The notes: generated from the sequence alone by a model not told the origin. A DNA stretch of 64,000 nucleotides from DATARR01 sp034666985 (GCA_034666985.1 JAXDKS010000022.1:186001-250000); one strand, 5' to 3'. Counted from the stretch's first letter, positions 35,317-45,200 are shown. Numbers and translations are program-made.

Positions 35317-36414
35317 GTGACCTCCTACCTCTCCCTCGAGCAGCTCGACAAGAGCTTCGGCGCGCAAGCCGTCCTCCGCGGCCTGTCGCTGGAGGTGGAG
35401 AAGGGGGAGATCCTCGCGCTGCTGGGCCCCTCGGGCAGCGGCAAGACGACCGCCCTGCGGCTGATCGCCGGCTTCGAAGCGCCGGACCGCGGCCGCATCC
35501 GGATCGAGGGCACGGACGTCACCGCCCTTCCCCCCGAGCGCCGGCATTTCGGCATGGTCTTCCAGCACTACGCCCTCTTCCCCCATCTCACCGTGGGCGA
35601 GAACGTGGCGTTCGGCTTGGCCGGGCGCGATCGGGAAAAGATGGGACGCGAGGAGATGAATCGCCGGGTCTCCGAAGCGCTGAACCTGGTGGAGCTCCCC
35701 GGCTTCGAGGCGCGGCGGGTGGGAGAGATCTCGGGCGGCCAGCAGCAGCGGGTGGCCCTCGCCCGCGCCCTCGCTCCCGAGCCCCGCGTCCTGCTCCTCG
35801 ACGAGCCCCTCTCCAACCTCGATCCCACCCTGCGCGAGCGCACCCGCCGGGAGCTGCGGCGGGCCATCCAGCGGGTGGGGATCACCACCGTGCTGGTCAC
35901 CCACGAGCAGGAGGAGGCCTTCCATCTCGGCGACCGGGTGGCCGTGCTGCACGGCGGCGTGCTCCACCAGGTGGGTACCCCCGAAGATCTCTATGAGAGG
36001 CCGGCCACCCGGTTCGTGGCGACCTTCGTGGGCCGGGCGAGCGTGCTGCCGGCCGTTCTTGAAGGGGACGGTGCCGTGTGGGTGCCCCATCCCGCCCTCA
36101 GGGGCGTGGGACCGGTCCGCTGGTCCGCGGCGCCGGCCCCGGAGCTCGCGGGCGCCGCGCCCGGCGAGGAGGTGGACCTCGTCGTCCGTCCCGAGTCCCT
36201 GGCCTTCGCCACCGTGGCAGACCCCCGGGCGCTCGCCGGCCGGGTGATCGAGCGGCGCTACGCCGGTCCCGTGACCTACTATCAGGTGGCCCTCGCCGCC
36301 GGCGGTGAGGTGGAAGTCCTGGCACCCTCCGGAGCGGCGGCGCCGGGCGACTCGGTGCGGGTGGCGCCCGACCCGAAAGGTCCCGCTCCCCGGCTGTTCC
36401 GGCGGGCGGGGTGA
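35317..36414 (+). CDS. ABC transporter ATP-binding protein
   Basis: 365 aa, GTG start. Walker A GPSGSGKTT (about residue 37), Q-loop FQHYALFPHLT, signature SGGQQQRVALARAL, Walker B VLLLDEPLSNLD, H-loop VTHEQEEA. After residue ~240 a TOBE-type beta domain (DLVVRPESLAF, GDSVRVAPDP) follows, as in FbpC/PotA/UgpC. Energises the importer encoded by the flanking genes. Separated from the binding-protein gene by the nested palindrome. Confidence 0.94.
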   Translation: MTSYLSLEQLDKSFGAQAVLRGLSLEVEKGEILALLGPSGSGKTTALRLIAGFEAPDRGRIRIEGTDVTALPPERRHFGMVFQHYALFPHLTVGENVAFGLAGRDREKMGREEMNRRVSEALNLVELPGFEARRVGEISGGQQQRVALARALAPEPRVLLLDEPLSNLDPTLRERTRRELRRAIQRVGITTVLVTHEQEEAFHLGDRVAVLHGGVLHQVGTPEDLYERPATRFVATFVGRASVLPAVLEGDGAVWVPHPALRGVGPVRWSAAPAPELAGAAPGEEVDLVVRPESLAFATVADPRALAGRVIERRYAGPVTYYQVALAAGGEVEVLAPSGAAAPGDSVRVAPDPKGPAPRLFRRAG

Positions 36415-36486
36415 GAGAAACCAGGATGAGAGAATTTACAGAACCTTGACGTTCCCCCATCGTAGACGACAACCAAGGGAACGGCC

Positions 36487-38136
36487 ATGAAGCGATCGAA
36501 CCTCCTCCCCGTCCTCCTCCTCGCAGCCCTGCTCACCTGGCTGGTGGGCTACCCCCTGCTCATGACGCTGATCGAGGCGCTGGGCGGGCCGGGGCACTGG
36601 AGCCTGGGAGCGTTCGGCGAGTTCTTCGGCCGGCGCGACGAGTGGATCGCCCTCTGGCGGAGCCTGTGGATCTCGGCCGCCTCGGTGGTGCTGGCCGCCG
36701 TGGTGGGCGTGCCGCTCGCCTTCCTCTTCGAGCGCACGGAGTTCCCCGGCCGGCGCGTGCTGGGCGCCATCGTGGCCCTGCCGGTGGCGTTGCCTCCCCT
36801 GGTGGGGGTCATCGCCTTCCTCTTCCTCTACGGCGAGAGCGGCTTCGCGTCGCGCGCCGTGCAGGCGGCCTTCGGGCTCTCCCAGCCGCCGTGGCGCCTG
36901 GTGGGCCCGGGGGCGATCCTGCTGGTGCACGCCTACTCGATGTACGTCTACTTCTACCTCTTCACCCGGGCGGGGCTGGCGCGCCTGGACGCGGCCCTGC
37001 TGGAGGCCGCGGCCTCCCTGGGCGCGGATCGCTGGCGCACCCTCTTCCGGGTCACGCTGCCGCTGCTGCGCCCGGTCCTGGCCGGGGCGTCGCTCCTCAC
37101 CTTCATGACGGCCCTGGCCTCCTTCTCGGCCCCCTACCTGTTCGGCGGCAGCTTCCGGGTGATGACCACCCAGATCGTGGCCTCCAAGCTCAACGGCGAG
37201 GTGGCCCTGTCCCAGGTCGAGACGGTGATGCTCTCCCTGCTCGCCCTCCTCGGGCTGGGGGCCATGCGCTGGGCGGATCGGGCCACGGCCACGGGGACGG
37301 GCGTGCGGGGGATCGCTCCCGCCCGCCGGCAGTTGCGCAGCCCTCTCGCGCGGGGCCTCGCCGGTCTGGCCGGCTGGCTGCTGGCCGCCTTCCTGCTGCT
37401 GCCCCACGCCGTGCTGGTGCTGGTCTCCCTGGTGCCGCCGAACACCTGGACGACCGAGCTGATCCCCCCGGTGCTCAACGCCGCGAGCTGGGTGGCCCTG
37501 TTCACTCAAGCTGAGCAGTGGCGCCCGGTGGTGAATTCGCTGTGGATGGCCTCGGCGGCCACGCTCGCGGCGATCGTCCTGGGGCTCGCCGCGGCGCGCT
37601 TCGCCCTGGCGCGCGGCGGACGGCTGGGGGGCATCCTCGAAGGATTGATCGCCATCCCCTGGGCCGTGCCGGGCACCGTCTTCGCCGTGGCCCTGGCCAC
37701 TACGTTCAGCGCCAACCAGCCGTGGCTGGGTCGGTTCGTGCTGGTGGGCACGCCGTGGATCCTCCCCCTGGCCTACCTGGTGCGCAGCCTGCCGCTGACT
37801 GGCCGCGCCCTGCTCGCCGGCCTGCGCCAGCTCGATCCGGCGCTCGAAGAGGCGGCGGCCTCCCTGGGCGCGGACCGCTGGCGGCGGCTGGGCCGGGTCG
37901 TCCTGCCTCTGCTCCGTCCGGCCATCGCGGCCGGCGCCGGCCTGGCCTTCATCACCGCCCTCGGCGACTTCGTGGTCTCCGTGGTCCTCTACACCTTCGA
38001 CACCCGGCCGATCTCGATGGCGATCTTCTCGCACCTGCGGGACGACTTCGGGCTCGCGGCGGCCTACGGCGTCCTCCTCATGATCGCAAGCACCGCGGCC
38101 TTCCTGCTCTGGGGGCAGGGAGAGACGTCGGGATAA
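36487..38136 (+). CDS. ABC transporter permease with two fused domains
   Basis: 549 aa with about 12 membrane helices in two homologous halves. Both halves carry the EAA loop: ALLEAAASLGADRWRTLFRV near residue 180 and ALEEAAASLGADRWRRLGRV near residue 460. This duplicated arrangement is typical of FbpB and ThiP. Starts 72 bp behind the ATPase gene; inner-membrane channel of the importer. Confidence 0.93.
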   Translation: MKRSNLLPVLLLAALLTWLVGYPLLMTLIEALGGPGHWSLGAFGEFFGRRDEWIALWRSLWISAASVVLAAVVGVPLAFLFERTEFPGRRVLGAIVALPVALPPLVGVIAFLFLYGESGFASRAVQAAFGLSQPPWRLVGPGAILLVHAYSMYVYFYLFTRAGLARLDAALLEAAASLGADRWRTLFRVTLPLLRPVLAGASLLTFMTALASFSAPYLFGGSFRVMTTQIVASKLNGEVALSQVETVMLSLLALLGLGAMRWADRATATGTGVRGIAPARRQLRSPLARGLAGLAGWLLAAFLLLPHAVLVLVSLVPPNTWTTELIPPVLNAASWVALFTQAEQWRPVVNSLWMASAATLAAIVLGLAAARFALARGGRLGGILEGLIAIPWAVPGTVFAVALATTFSANQPWLGRFVLVGTPWILPLAYLVRSLPLTGRALLAGLRQLDPALEEAAASLGADRWRRLGRVVLPLLRPAIAAGAGLAFITALGDFVVSVVLYTFDTRPISMAIFSHLRDDFGLAAAYGVLLMIASTAAFLLWGQGETSG

Positions 38137-38145
38137 AGAGAGACC

Positions 38146-39411
38146 ATGCAGTCCAGCTCCCTCAAGCAGCTCTGGGTCCTCATGGCCACGGTCTTCGTGG
38201 ACATGATCGGCTTCCTCATGGTGGTGCCCATCCTGCCCTTCTACGCCAAGCATCTCGGGGCGCGGCCGATCGTCATCACCTTCATCATCTCGTCGTTCTT
38301 CCTGGCCCAGCTCATCACGGCGCCGCTCTGGGGCCGCTTCTCCGACCGCTACGGCCGGCGGCCGGCGCTGCTCGTGGGCCTCGCCTCCTCGGCCGTAGCC
38401 TTCGCCCTCTTCGGCCTCGCCAACACCGTCTGGCTGCTGCTCATCTTCCGGCTGGTGCAGGGAGCGGGGGGCGGCACGACCGGGGTGGTGCAGGCCTACG
38501 TCAGCGACTCGGTGCCGCCGGAGGAGCGGGCCAAGGCCCTGGGCTGGATCAGCGCCGCCACCAACGCTGGCGTCATGATCGGCGGCGCCGTGGGCTCGCT
38601 CACCACGTATCTCGGACACTGGGGACCGGGCTTCGTGGCCGCCGGCCTCTGCACTCTCAACGTCATCTCGGCCTGGCTCTGGCTGCCGGAGTCGCGCCGG
38701 GAGGACGCTCCCGCCGCGGACACCACCGCGGACGCGCCCCGGCCGCAACGCCGGCCCCTGCGGCAGGCGGTGTTCGCCGTGCTGCGGCATCCGCGGTCGC
38801 CCGCGAGCTCCCTGATCTGGATCTACACCATCGGCATGTTCGCCTTCATGGGGATGAACGGCGTCCTCGCCCTCTACCTGGGCGCTTCCTACGGCGTCAC
38901 CGAGAAGACGATCGGCTACTTCTTCACCTACATCGGCGCCATCGGCCTGGTCATGCGCGCCCTGCTCCTGGGGCCGCTGGTGCGGCGCTTCGGAGAGGTC
39001 GGGGTGACGCGTCTGGGGGCTTTGTGCCTGGTGCTGGGGCTCGCGGGCATCCCGCTTCCCGCTCAGGCGGGCCTCTCCCACGGGGTGCGCCTCGGCCTCT
39101 TCGCCGTGGTGATCCTGCTGGTGCCGGTGGGCACGGCCCTCCTCTTCCCGGCCACCACGGCCCTGCTCTCCCGTCGCACCTCCCGGGGGGAGATGGGGCA
39201 GGCCATGGGAGTCCAGCAGTCCTTCGGCTCGATGGCCCGGCTGGTGGGGCCGGTCTGCGCCGGCGCGATCTACGAGATCGACCCGCGCTTTCCCTTCTGG
39301 GCGGCGGCGGCGCTGATGCTCTGCACGAGCTTCCTCACCACGCGGCAGCGGGCGCCGGAGGCCCGGGTAGCCGTCGAGCCCGCTCCCGAGACGGGCCGCG
39401 CCGCTCCGTAG
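38146..39411 (+). CDS. MFS transporter, TetA-like
   Basis: 421 aa, 12 membrane segments. Motif A in loop 2-3 is clear (GRFSDRYGRRPALLVG) and the helix 5 region carries motif C-like GGAVGSLTTYLG. N-terminus FVDMIGFLMVVPILPFYAK is typical of the drug:H+ antiporter-1/TetA group. Begins 9 bp after the ABC permease, so probably co-transcribed. An efflux role is inferred. Confidence 0.88.
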   Translation: MQSSSLKQLWVLMATVFVDMIGFLMVVPILPFYAKHLGARPIVITFIISSFFLAQLITAPLWGRFSDRYGRRPALLVGLASSAVAFALFGLANTVWLLLIFRLVQGAGGGTTGVVQAYVSDSVPPEERAKALGWISAATNAGVMIGGAVGSLTTYLGHWGPGFVAAGLCTLNVISAWLWLPESRREDAPAADTTADAPRPQRRPLRQAVFAVLRHPRSPASSLIWIYTIGMFAFMGMNGVLALYLGASYGVTEKTIGYFFTYIGAIGLVMRALLLGPLVRRFGEVGVTRLGALCLVLGLAGIPLPAQAGLSHGVRLGLFAVVILLVPVGTALLFPATTALLSRRTSRGEMGQAMGVQQSFGSMARLVGPVCAGAIYEIDPRFPFWAAAALMLCTSFLTTRQRAPEARVAVEPAPETGRAAP

Positions 39412-39414
39412 ACT

Positions 39415-40176
39415 CTAAGGTAGTACCTCGAAGGCCGCTGCTTTCGCTTCCCATTTCGGAACGTCGACGCCCTTCACGAGCAGCCACACGGTCAGTGCCA
39501 CTCCCGCGACAGACATCGGCAGAAGAAGGCCGTCCGATGCGTAGGCCGGCGCCAGGACCAGCCCGAAGTTCTTCATGACGAACCCGAGACCACCGAGCGC
39601 CAGAAGAACGCCGAGAACCTTGGGAAGGTAGCCCGATCGAAAGATCAGGTACCCCCGGAGAATGGAAGCGACGCCGTAGAACACCATGAAGATCCCAGCA
39701 CCATATCCATATAGTTTGAGCGAGAGCAGCGCGAGGGTATTCAGTTGATCCGGCGAAAAGGTCTTCAGATAATCAGCGCCCCCCAAGATGAGCGTCGCCG
39801 CAAAATAAAAGAGCTCGGCAACGGCGAACAGAGCGGTGGATACGAGCCCGAAGAAAGCGGCGAGGAGGGCAAGATACTTGTGGACGGGCCTGAGCAACGC
39901 GTAAAGGAGCAGCGACAGCGAAATATCGCACACGGCTTCTATGAGGTAGCTGGCGAAGCCCATGCGGAACAGCGAGTTGAATGCATGGATGTTTCTCGCT
40001 GTGGTGGTAGCATCGGCTGACACGATGAGCCGGGATGGAACGTAGAACTCACCGAAGGCACCCGCCAAGACCGAGAGCAGGAACAGGACTCCGGCAATCC
40101 TTGCGTACGTCTGTATCGACGCCGCTCGCGCCCGCGCCAGCCGGCGATCGTCGTTCGCGTTCGGGACACTGCTCAT
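39415..40176 (-). CDS. DUF4386 membrane protein
   Basis: 253 aa with about seven membrane helices, start preceded by AAGGAGGAAT. YARIAGVLFLLSVLAGAFGEF, VPSRLIVSADATTTARNI, FRMGFASYLIEAVCDISLS and GYLPKVLGVLLALGGLG match DUF4386. Function unknown. Codon use is noticeably less GC-biased than in the MFS gene it converges on, marking the start of the accessory stretch. Confidence 0.88.
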   Translation of the reverse strand: MSSVPNANDDRRLARARAASIQTYARIAGVLFLLSVLAGAFGEFYVPSRLIVSADATTTARNIHAFNSLFRMGFASYLIEAVCDISLSLLLYALLRPVHKYLALLAAFFGLVSTALFAVAELFYFAATLILGGADYLKTFSPDQLNTLALLSLKLYGYGAGIFMVFYGVASILRGYLIFRSGYLPKVLGVLLALGGLGFVMKNFGLVLAPAYASDGLLLPMSVAGVALTVWLLVKGVDVPKWEAKAAAFEVLP

Positions 40177-41444
40177 AGAGGGATTCCTCCTTCTTGGACG
40201 GTAGACCTTAGCTCTGCTGCCGCGCGGCGATGTTCAACAGCCCGATTCTTGACAGAGCTGGGAGCGAAGCTTCAACTTGGTGCTCCTCCATGTCAACTCC
40301 TCCTCGGCGTCTCTCCTTATACGGCCAGGAGGAGCAAATCTTAACAGCGCCTGAGCCGGCGCCAAGTCGCACCGCCGGCTTTGTCTTTCACGAGCACTGC
40401 CCGCGGATGGAAGACGCCATCGAGTTCGCGGGCTTCCTGGGGGCCTGGAGCACCACCCGCGCTCCGCTCAGCACGGAGCCAGCCGTGGCTGTGGACTGAG
40501 AAAATCCGCCGCTCCGCGAGACAGTGCTGGAAAGGAGCTATACCGGCCGACCCGTCGAAGGAGTGGAGTCGATCCTGGCGTGGGATCCGCAGTATCGACC
40601 GGTGAATCTGGCTCGCCCTCCTCGCCCCCGCTCGTGCATGCCGCGAGGAAGGCGGCAAGGAAGCCTTCTACGAGATGTACTCCTGGTTCGTGGCGGCCTT
40701 TCGCTCCGCTGCCGAAAAGTTGAAGCAGGGTGATCGTGAGGCGCGCTTCCCGGTCGGAAGCTCCCTCCAGGTCTGCCCTTCGTCGCGGGATAACAGGCCC
40801 GCGACTTGATCTTTGACAGGCGCCGGCCCGCTGGAAAGCCATCTGGAAAGCTCGCCGCCGCAGGCTCGTCTGGGGCATCTGGGGAGAGGTGTGCCCAGAC
40901 AAAGGAGGTCGGGAGCTTCAGCGGGCGAGAAGTGGCGGCATCACCGCCCCAGTTCCCCGTGTCGGTCACTTCCTAGGTGCTTCCTCCTCAAAGTTCCAGG
41001 CATCTATTGTCTGCTTCGGTCGCTCCGCTCCGGGGGACGGCTTCGGTCGGTCGCTCTGTCTGGCTTCGGTCGCTCCGGGGACAGGGAAGGACTTCACGAC
41101 AGAGGGCCAGGGTCAGTTCGAGGTGACGATTGGCTTGTGCGCGGAGCGCTCGGCCAGAACTAACTTTACGCCGCAGGCGCAGGGCGCGCCGGCTGCACCA
41201 CCCGCATGGGAAAGCCCGCCGCAGTGACCATCGCCTCTTCGTTGCCCCGGCCTCGGCCTTCCTCCTCGACCATCGGAGCAACGTGTTGGAAGGATGTTGA
41301 AGCCGAGGTGCCGGCGCCGCCTCGGGTGAGGCGAAGCCGGCCCGTGGCAGGGGGGCGCTTCGAGACCGCTTATCCAGCTAAGGCTTCCGCGATTGCTCGG
41401 CGTGCCCCGAGGCACAGCTGAAGGCTTACCAGGTCACGCGCACG
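40177..41444. other. 1.27-kb decayed region without an intact gene
   Basis: No reading frame here has coding character over more than ~50 codons. A fragment on the plus strand (40622-40807) reads KEAFYEMYSWFVAAFRSAA then EKLKQGDREARFPVGSS before a stop; it faintly recalls the tail of a REP-associated or IS200-like transposase. At 41011-41085 there are three imperfect copies of GCTTCGGTCGCTCCG. The rest shows only short overlapping frames on both strands. I read it as mobile-element debris, with low confidence. Confidence 0.4.
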
Positions 41445-42410
41445 TTAATCGCAGGCCGGCGCATATAACTTAATACCGGAGCAACTACCCCAACTGCCCC
41501 TGGAACGATTCTTGATGCTTAGGTATTCGGCGCGAGTGTCGTTGTTACAAGCATGACCCCAAGGATAATTAAACACAAAAAGGTCACACAATAGATCACT
41601 CGCCCAGCCGTCCACCGTGCTTTGAGTGAAGGTCTTCGAGCACTTTGTGCTCATCGAGGAAGCGCTTGCGCAGGCTCCATGGTTGCAGGTGACAATGGTG
41701 TACAAGCTGCTCCCGTTGCTTTTGTATAAACTGTAGCTTAGCGCTGAATGCTCAAAGACTATGTTGAAGGCTGTCTTCTTTTTAATCGTCACAACATTCG
41801 AGTACGTCGCGGTAGCCTTCGGAGAATCATCATCGAGCACAGGAGCTAATTCTCTTTGGGCCTCAGTGTAGTCCATCAAGCTAACGAGTTCGTCGATAAC
41901 CCACGCCCATCGCAAAAGTTCGCTCTTGCCAAGCCGCGGTTTGACCTTCTCTCGCAGGGCATTCGCGAAATAGGTCAGCTCAGCGATGTCCCGTTCGCGC
42001 CGCTCGTCGTCGATCAACTGCGGCACCGCACTCAGCTCTTGGCCCCAGGCCTTGTCCACGAAGTGTCCTGTGCCGCTCTGCGCCGTAAGCACAATATTTT
42101 CATTGTCGGCAATCCGGATATCCAGCGCATAGGGCGGCGCCTCGGGGTCAACCCGGAGATCGTTCTGTTCACCTCGAATCACCACAACATTGATAATGCG
42201 CTGATTGGGCGCGCCAAAGTAAGACGCAGTCGCATTACCAGCAGCCGTGATCTCGAACGTCACAGCCTTATCGCGATACTTGAACACTTCAGATTTACCG
42301 ATCGCCTTATCAATCTGACCAGCATCGGATTCCAGAGTCCCTGCGGCAAGCACTCCGCCGCAGAATGTTGTCGCAAGGACCGCGAGCACAATTCTCTTTA
42401 TGAGTTGCAT
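41445..42410 (-). CDS. Secreted protein of unknown function
   Basis: 321 aa. Signal peptide MQLIKRIVLAVLATTFCGG, probably cleaved after VLA. A beta-rich N-terminal part (KAVTFEITAAGNATASYF, IINVVVIRGEQNDL) is followed by a helical stretch (RDIAELTYFANALREKVK) and a Cys-rich C-terminus with nine cysteines in the last ~90 residues, likely disulphide-bonded. Clearly lower GC than the neighbourhood and no family recognised, pointing to horizontal acquisition. Confidence 0.6.
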   Translation of the reverse strand: MQLIKRIVLAVLATTFCGGVLAAGTLESDAGQIDKAIGKSEVFKYRDKAVTFEITAAGNATASYFGAPNQRIINVVVIRGEQNDLRVDPEAPPYALDIRIADNENIVLTAQSGTGHFVDKAWGQELSAVPQLIDDERRERDIAELTYFANALREKVKPRLGKSELLRWAWVIDELVSLMDYTEAQRELAPVLDDDSPKATATYSNVVTIKKKTAFNIVFEHSALSYSLYKSNGSSLYTIVTCNHGACASASSMSTKCSKTFTQSTVDGWASDLLCDLFVFNYPWGHACNNDTRAEYLSIKNRSRGSWGSCSGIKLYAPACD

Positions 42411-42773
42411 GGGATCTCCTACGCGTAAAAAGGGTTATGCTACCTCACTCTTCACCTTAGGCAAGCAGTTTTGTCGCTGGTCGCTGGCTATCCTCAATAA
42501 CTCCTCCTCCCCTTTCATTAGGGTCTGCTAGGCTTCGGTGAAATGTCCTAGTTGAGCTCGACTAGCCTTTACTGAGGATAGTGTGGGCCAAGATCTAAGC
42601 TCTTGTCAAGTGCTTCGCAAATTCTTGAAATGACCCGATATTTAACGCTCCTCTTATGACTAACCATTAGGCTACTAGTTAAAGCATAGACGATATGCTA
42701 TCAGTCCTTGTTATCTCATTCCGTATGTGTATAATGGATGTGCAAGCCTCAATAGGGCGTTCGAGGGGGGCCT
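42411..42773. other. AT-rich intergenic region
   Basis: The least GC-rich part of the window. It holds a 9-bp inverted repeat (CTATCCTCA 42488-42496 / TGAGGATAG 42573-42581) and the promoter described next. No gene seen. Confidence 0.5.
42708..42735 (+). promoter_or_regulatory. Sigma-70 promoter, TTGTTA-N16-TATAAT
   Basis: The only near-consensus two-box promoter I found: -35 TTGTTA (42708-42713), 16-bp spacer, -10 TATAAT (42730-42735), 38 bp before the next ATG. It differs from the -35-less boxes elsewhere, in keeping with foreign origin. Confidence 0.6.
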
Positions 42774-43808
42774 ATGAAATCGAGGGCGATCAAAATGCCA
42801 GAGGACTTATGGGAGTTCCTGGGGAATCTAGGGAAGGACCTTGGGTACAAGGACCCCAGAGGTCTTCACTCGCGACTCGTTCGCGAGATGGTGTCGGCTG
42901 CGGCCACTAAGTGGCAGGAGTCACCCTACGTGGCGAGGTCGGCCCGGAATGTCGTCCTCGTCACCAGAGATGGGCATCTGTTTTATCGGCAAGTTCAGGT
43001 TCTGAAACTCAATAAGAAGCGGGATAGACTTCCCTGCCTTCTTGACTTTCACGCCTCCAGACGGGCTGACATCGGAGGGGTGGCGTGGTTCCAGCCAAGC
43101 TGGTTCCTCAACCACTTCGCGGCTTGGCATGGGGAGGGCGTGTCGATCGTGGCGGACAAACCTCTGGACACCTGGGTAGACCGCCACGGGACAGACGCTA
43201 AGATGGCCGACCTTCTCGTAAACCAGGGCTCCGAGCGGATACTCACGCGGGAGATCGTAGCGGGCCTCAAGGACTACGTGCAGTGGAAGGGGACCCAGCG
43301 TGAAGAGGATCGAGTGGACTTCCCTATCGACATTCCTACGCTCAATCTGGAAATCATCGTCATCGTGGATATGGCCCTCTACCGAAAGACCGTGATCACC
43401 GAGTCCGACAAGCAGGAGATAGCCAACCTCAAAGTAGAGTTTCGGAGCCGCGAATTGGCCCGGTTCGAAGGCGATGTGATCGGCCGAGACGCATTCAATC
43501 GGATGAGCCTCCCTCTTCTGGGGAGGTGCCTAATAGGATCCCCTGGGCCCAACGCAGAGAAGATCCGTAAAGGGGTTTACGATCCCGAAGCAGAGATGCG
43601 GCAAAACTTGGATGATTTGAAGAAGCGGATCGAGTTCCTCGCCCAGGCCAAGGTGAAAAGCGAGCCGGTGGTACCACCAGAGGAAAGGGAAGCCCTCCAG
43701 AACGCTCTCATGCTCCCCGAATCATTCCTTTATTACAAGTTAGGCTGGCCTTCCCCCTACTTTGGCATAGAAGTCGGAATCCAATGGGAGAAACCGGAGA
43801 AGCCGTGA
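42774..43808 (+). CDS. Unknown protein with RHH-like N-terminus
   Basis: 344 aa. The first ~45 residues (RAIKMPEDLWEFLGNLGKDL then GLHSRLVREMVSAAA) resemble a ribbon-helix-helix DNA-binding module. The remaining ~300 residues, with mixed alpha/beta composition (VVLVTRDGHLFYRQVQVL, DIPTLNLEIIVIVDMALY), match nothing I know. A coiled-coil-like segment lies near residue 280. No membrane segment or signal peptide. Driven by a separate strong promoter; no partner gene overlaps it. Confidence 0.6.
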   Translation: MKSRAIKMPEDLWEFLGNLGKDLGYKDPRGLHSRLVREMVSAAATKWQESPYVARSARNVVLVTRDGHLFYRQVQVLKLNKKRDRLPCLLDFHASRRADIGGVAWFQPSWFLNHFAAWHGEGVSIVADKPLDTWVDRHGTDAKMADLLVNQGSERILTREIVAGLKDYVQWKGTQREEDRVDFPIDIPTLNLEIIVIVDMALYRKTVITESDKQEIANLKVEFRSRELARFEGDVIGRDAFNRMSLPLLGRCLIGSPGPNAEKIRKGVYDPEAEMRQNLDDLKKRIEFLAQAKVKSEPVVPPEEREALQNALMLPESFLYYKLGWPSPYFGIEVGIQWEKPEKP

Positions 43809-44120
43809 ACTTCACGCCGCTGTGCCCCAGGGACTTATCGTTCTTGACGCCTTTGAGCACTTGGTAGCTCCTCAGGGTCGGAGTTCCGTCGGCGGGAGCC
43901 GTCGTGCCCGGCGCGGAATCCGGCACGGCGATGTCCGCGGCGGGCAAGATCGTCCTTCTGCTCTCGGCTTCCGCAGCGGAAGGAGCTGAGACCCCGCGAA
44001 CTATCTGGCCGAAATTCTGCTGGAGTTCCCGAACGCCTGCGGAAGAGTCCTCGCCCGGGTGGCCGCTTTCCTGAAGCGAGCCGAGAACGATCCGGGGCTA
44101 AAGCTCGAGACACCGGGTTC
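43809..44120. other. Non-coding or decayed stretch
   Basis: No convincing gene. A 40-codon plus-strand frame (43999-44124) has a plausible helical sequence (NYLAEILLEFPNACGRVLAR) but no start. It leads directly into the first 21-bp array. Confidence 0.35.
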
Positions 44121-44225
44121 CTGATCCGGTCCAAGGGTCCGTTGTACTGGATCAACGGGTCGTTGCCCCGGGGCATCGGGCCGATGTACGAGATCATCGG
44201 GACGTCGTACGGGTACAGGATCTCT
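44121..44225. repeat. 21-bp repeat array 1 (five degenerate units)
   Basis: Five consecutive units of exactly 21 bp, e.g. 44142-44162 and 44163-44183, related to consensus TTGyACCGGkwCATCGGGAC plus G. Same unit and strand as array 2, but more diverged. Confidence 0.7.
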
Positions 44226-44789
44226 CAAGGGGTGTCTCAAAAGCTGATCTCCGCCTGACCGCCACGGACTACCGTCGGTAGCCAGGGATATTCAATCCCT
44301 GGCGCCATCTCGGCCCGCCTCCATCCCCGGAGGGGGACGCAGGCTTCCCAGGAGGCGGGCCTCCTTCGGGCAGAACGGCGGCGTCCTTGGACTCGGCGGC
44401 CGCCGTCCCTTCTCAGTTGTCAAAGAACGCCCCCCAGGCGCGCGACCCCAAGAGCTCCCGACCGCGGCTGAGGGTCGACCGCGTCACCCGATCTCTGCCG
44501 CCCCATCGGACGGGACGCCAGAGACTCGTGGATCGTCTCTTCCGACGGTGATCCTGGTACTCACGGGCGATCTGCATCTACTCCTCAGTATGCGTTAGCT
44601 TGCCGGGTTCCGTGGAAAAATGTCAAGGAGGATCTTGACACTAAGGCGCAAGCGACGTACTCTATGCGCATCGATCGAGTATGACACCACGGTAAGCCGA
44701 GAAGAGGCTTCGAGGTAAGCGATTTGATTTCCGGCGCCAAGACGGCGCCGGATGTCGAGCCCGGAGGGGCTCAGAAAGGAGAAGCAGTC
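44226..44789. other. Intergenic stretch between array 1 and the 136-aa gene
   Basis: Contains a perfect 9-bp hairpin CCAGGGATA/TCAATCCCTGG-type (about 44283-44303) and further GC-rich hairpins, but no convincing reading frame. Confidence 0.35.
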
Positions 44790-45200
44790 ATGGCACAGAG
44801 AGAGACGAGGAACGCAGGAGTCCTGGGCGACTTGCATCGTCTGTCGGTGACGATGGAGGCCAACAAGGAGGAGCTTCCGCAGTTGGAGCCGTTCCGGCTC
44901 AAGCTCGGAGGCATCGTCACCCAGTCCATGGACGTCGGCAAGCAGCAGGCGGCGTTCACGGCCAGCAAGCAGGAGGCCTCGAAGCAGCTCCGGCAGCTCC
45001 TCACCGAGGGGCAGCGGGTGGCCGACGTGATCCGCACGGTGGTGAAGGACCACTTCGGACCCCGGGAAGAGAAGATCGCCGAGTTCGGCGTGCAGCCGTT
45101 CCGCGGCCGGAAGGTGAAGACGCCGCCCGGGACGCCGCCCACGCCCACCACCCCGCCGGCGTCCGCCGGCTCCGCAGCACCCGCCAAGTCGAATCAGTAG
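44790..45200 (+). CDS. Small conserved-looking protein between the two 21-bp arrays
   Basis: 136 aa; ATG 44790 follows AAAGGAG at good spacing. Helical first ~100 residues (GVLGDLHRLSVTMEANKEEL, SKQEASKQLRQLLTEGQR, ADVIRTVVKDHFGPREEKI) end in EFGVQPFRGRKVKTPP, then a Pro/Ala/Thr-rich tail. I recall similar small proteins with an 'EKL-EFG-PFR' ending in other high-GC bacteria, but know no function. No Cys, no signal peptide. Its position between arrays of the same repeat suggests a linked element. Confidence 0.65.
   Translation: MAQRETRNAGVLGDLHRLSVTMEANKEELPQLEPFRLKLGGIVTQSMDVGKQQAAFTASKQEASKQLRQLLTEGQRVADVIRTVVKDHFGPREEKIAEFGVQPFRGRKVKTPPGTPPTPTTPPASAGSAAPAKSNQ

Noticed and set aside
36446..36468. 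TTGACG...TAGACG as promoter for the ABC permease
   Set aside because: Spacing is only 11 bp, too short for sigma-70.
36436..39081. 881-codon minus-strand open frame
   Set aside because: Antisense to the ABC permease and MFS genes, both with clear motifs.
41011..41085. Short CTTCGGTCGCTCCG repeats as a structured RNA or array
   Set aside because: Only three imperfect copies with irregular spacing in a decayed region.
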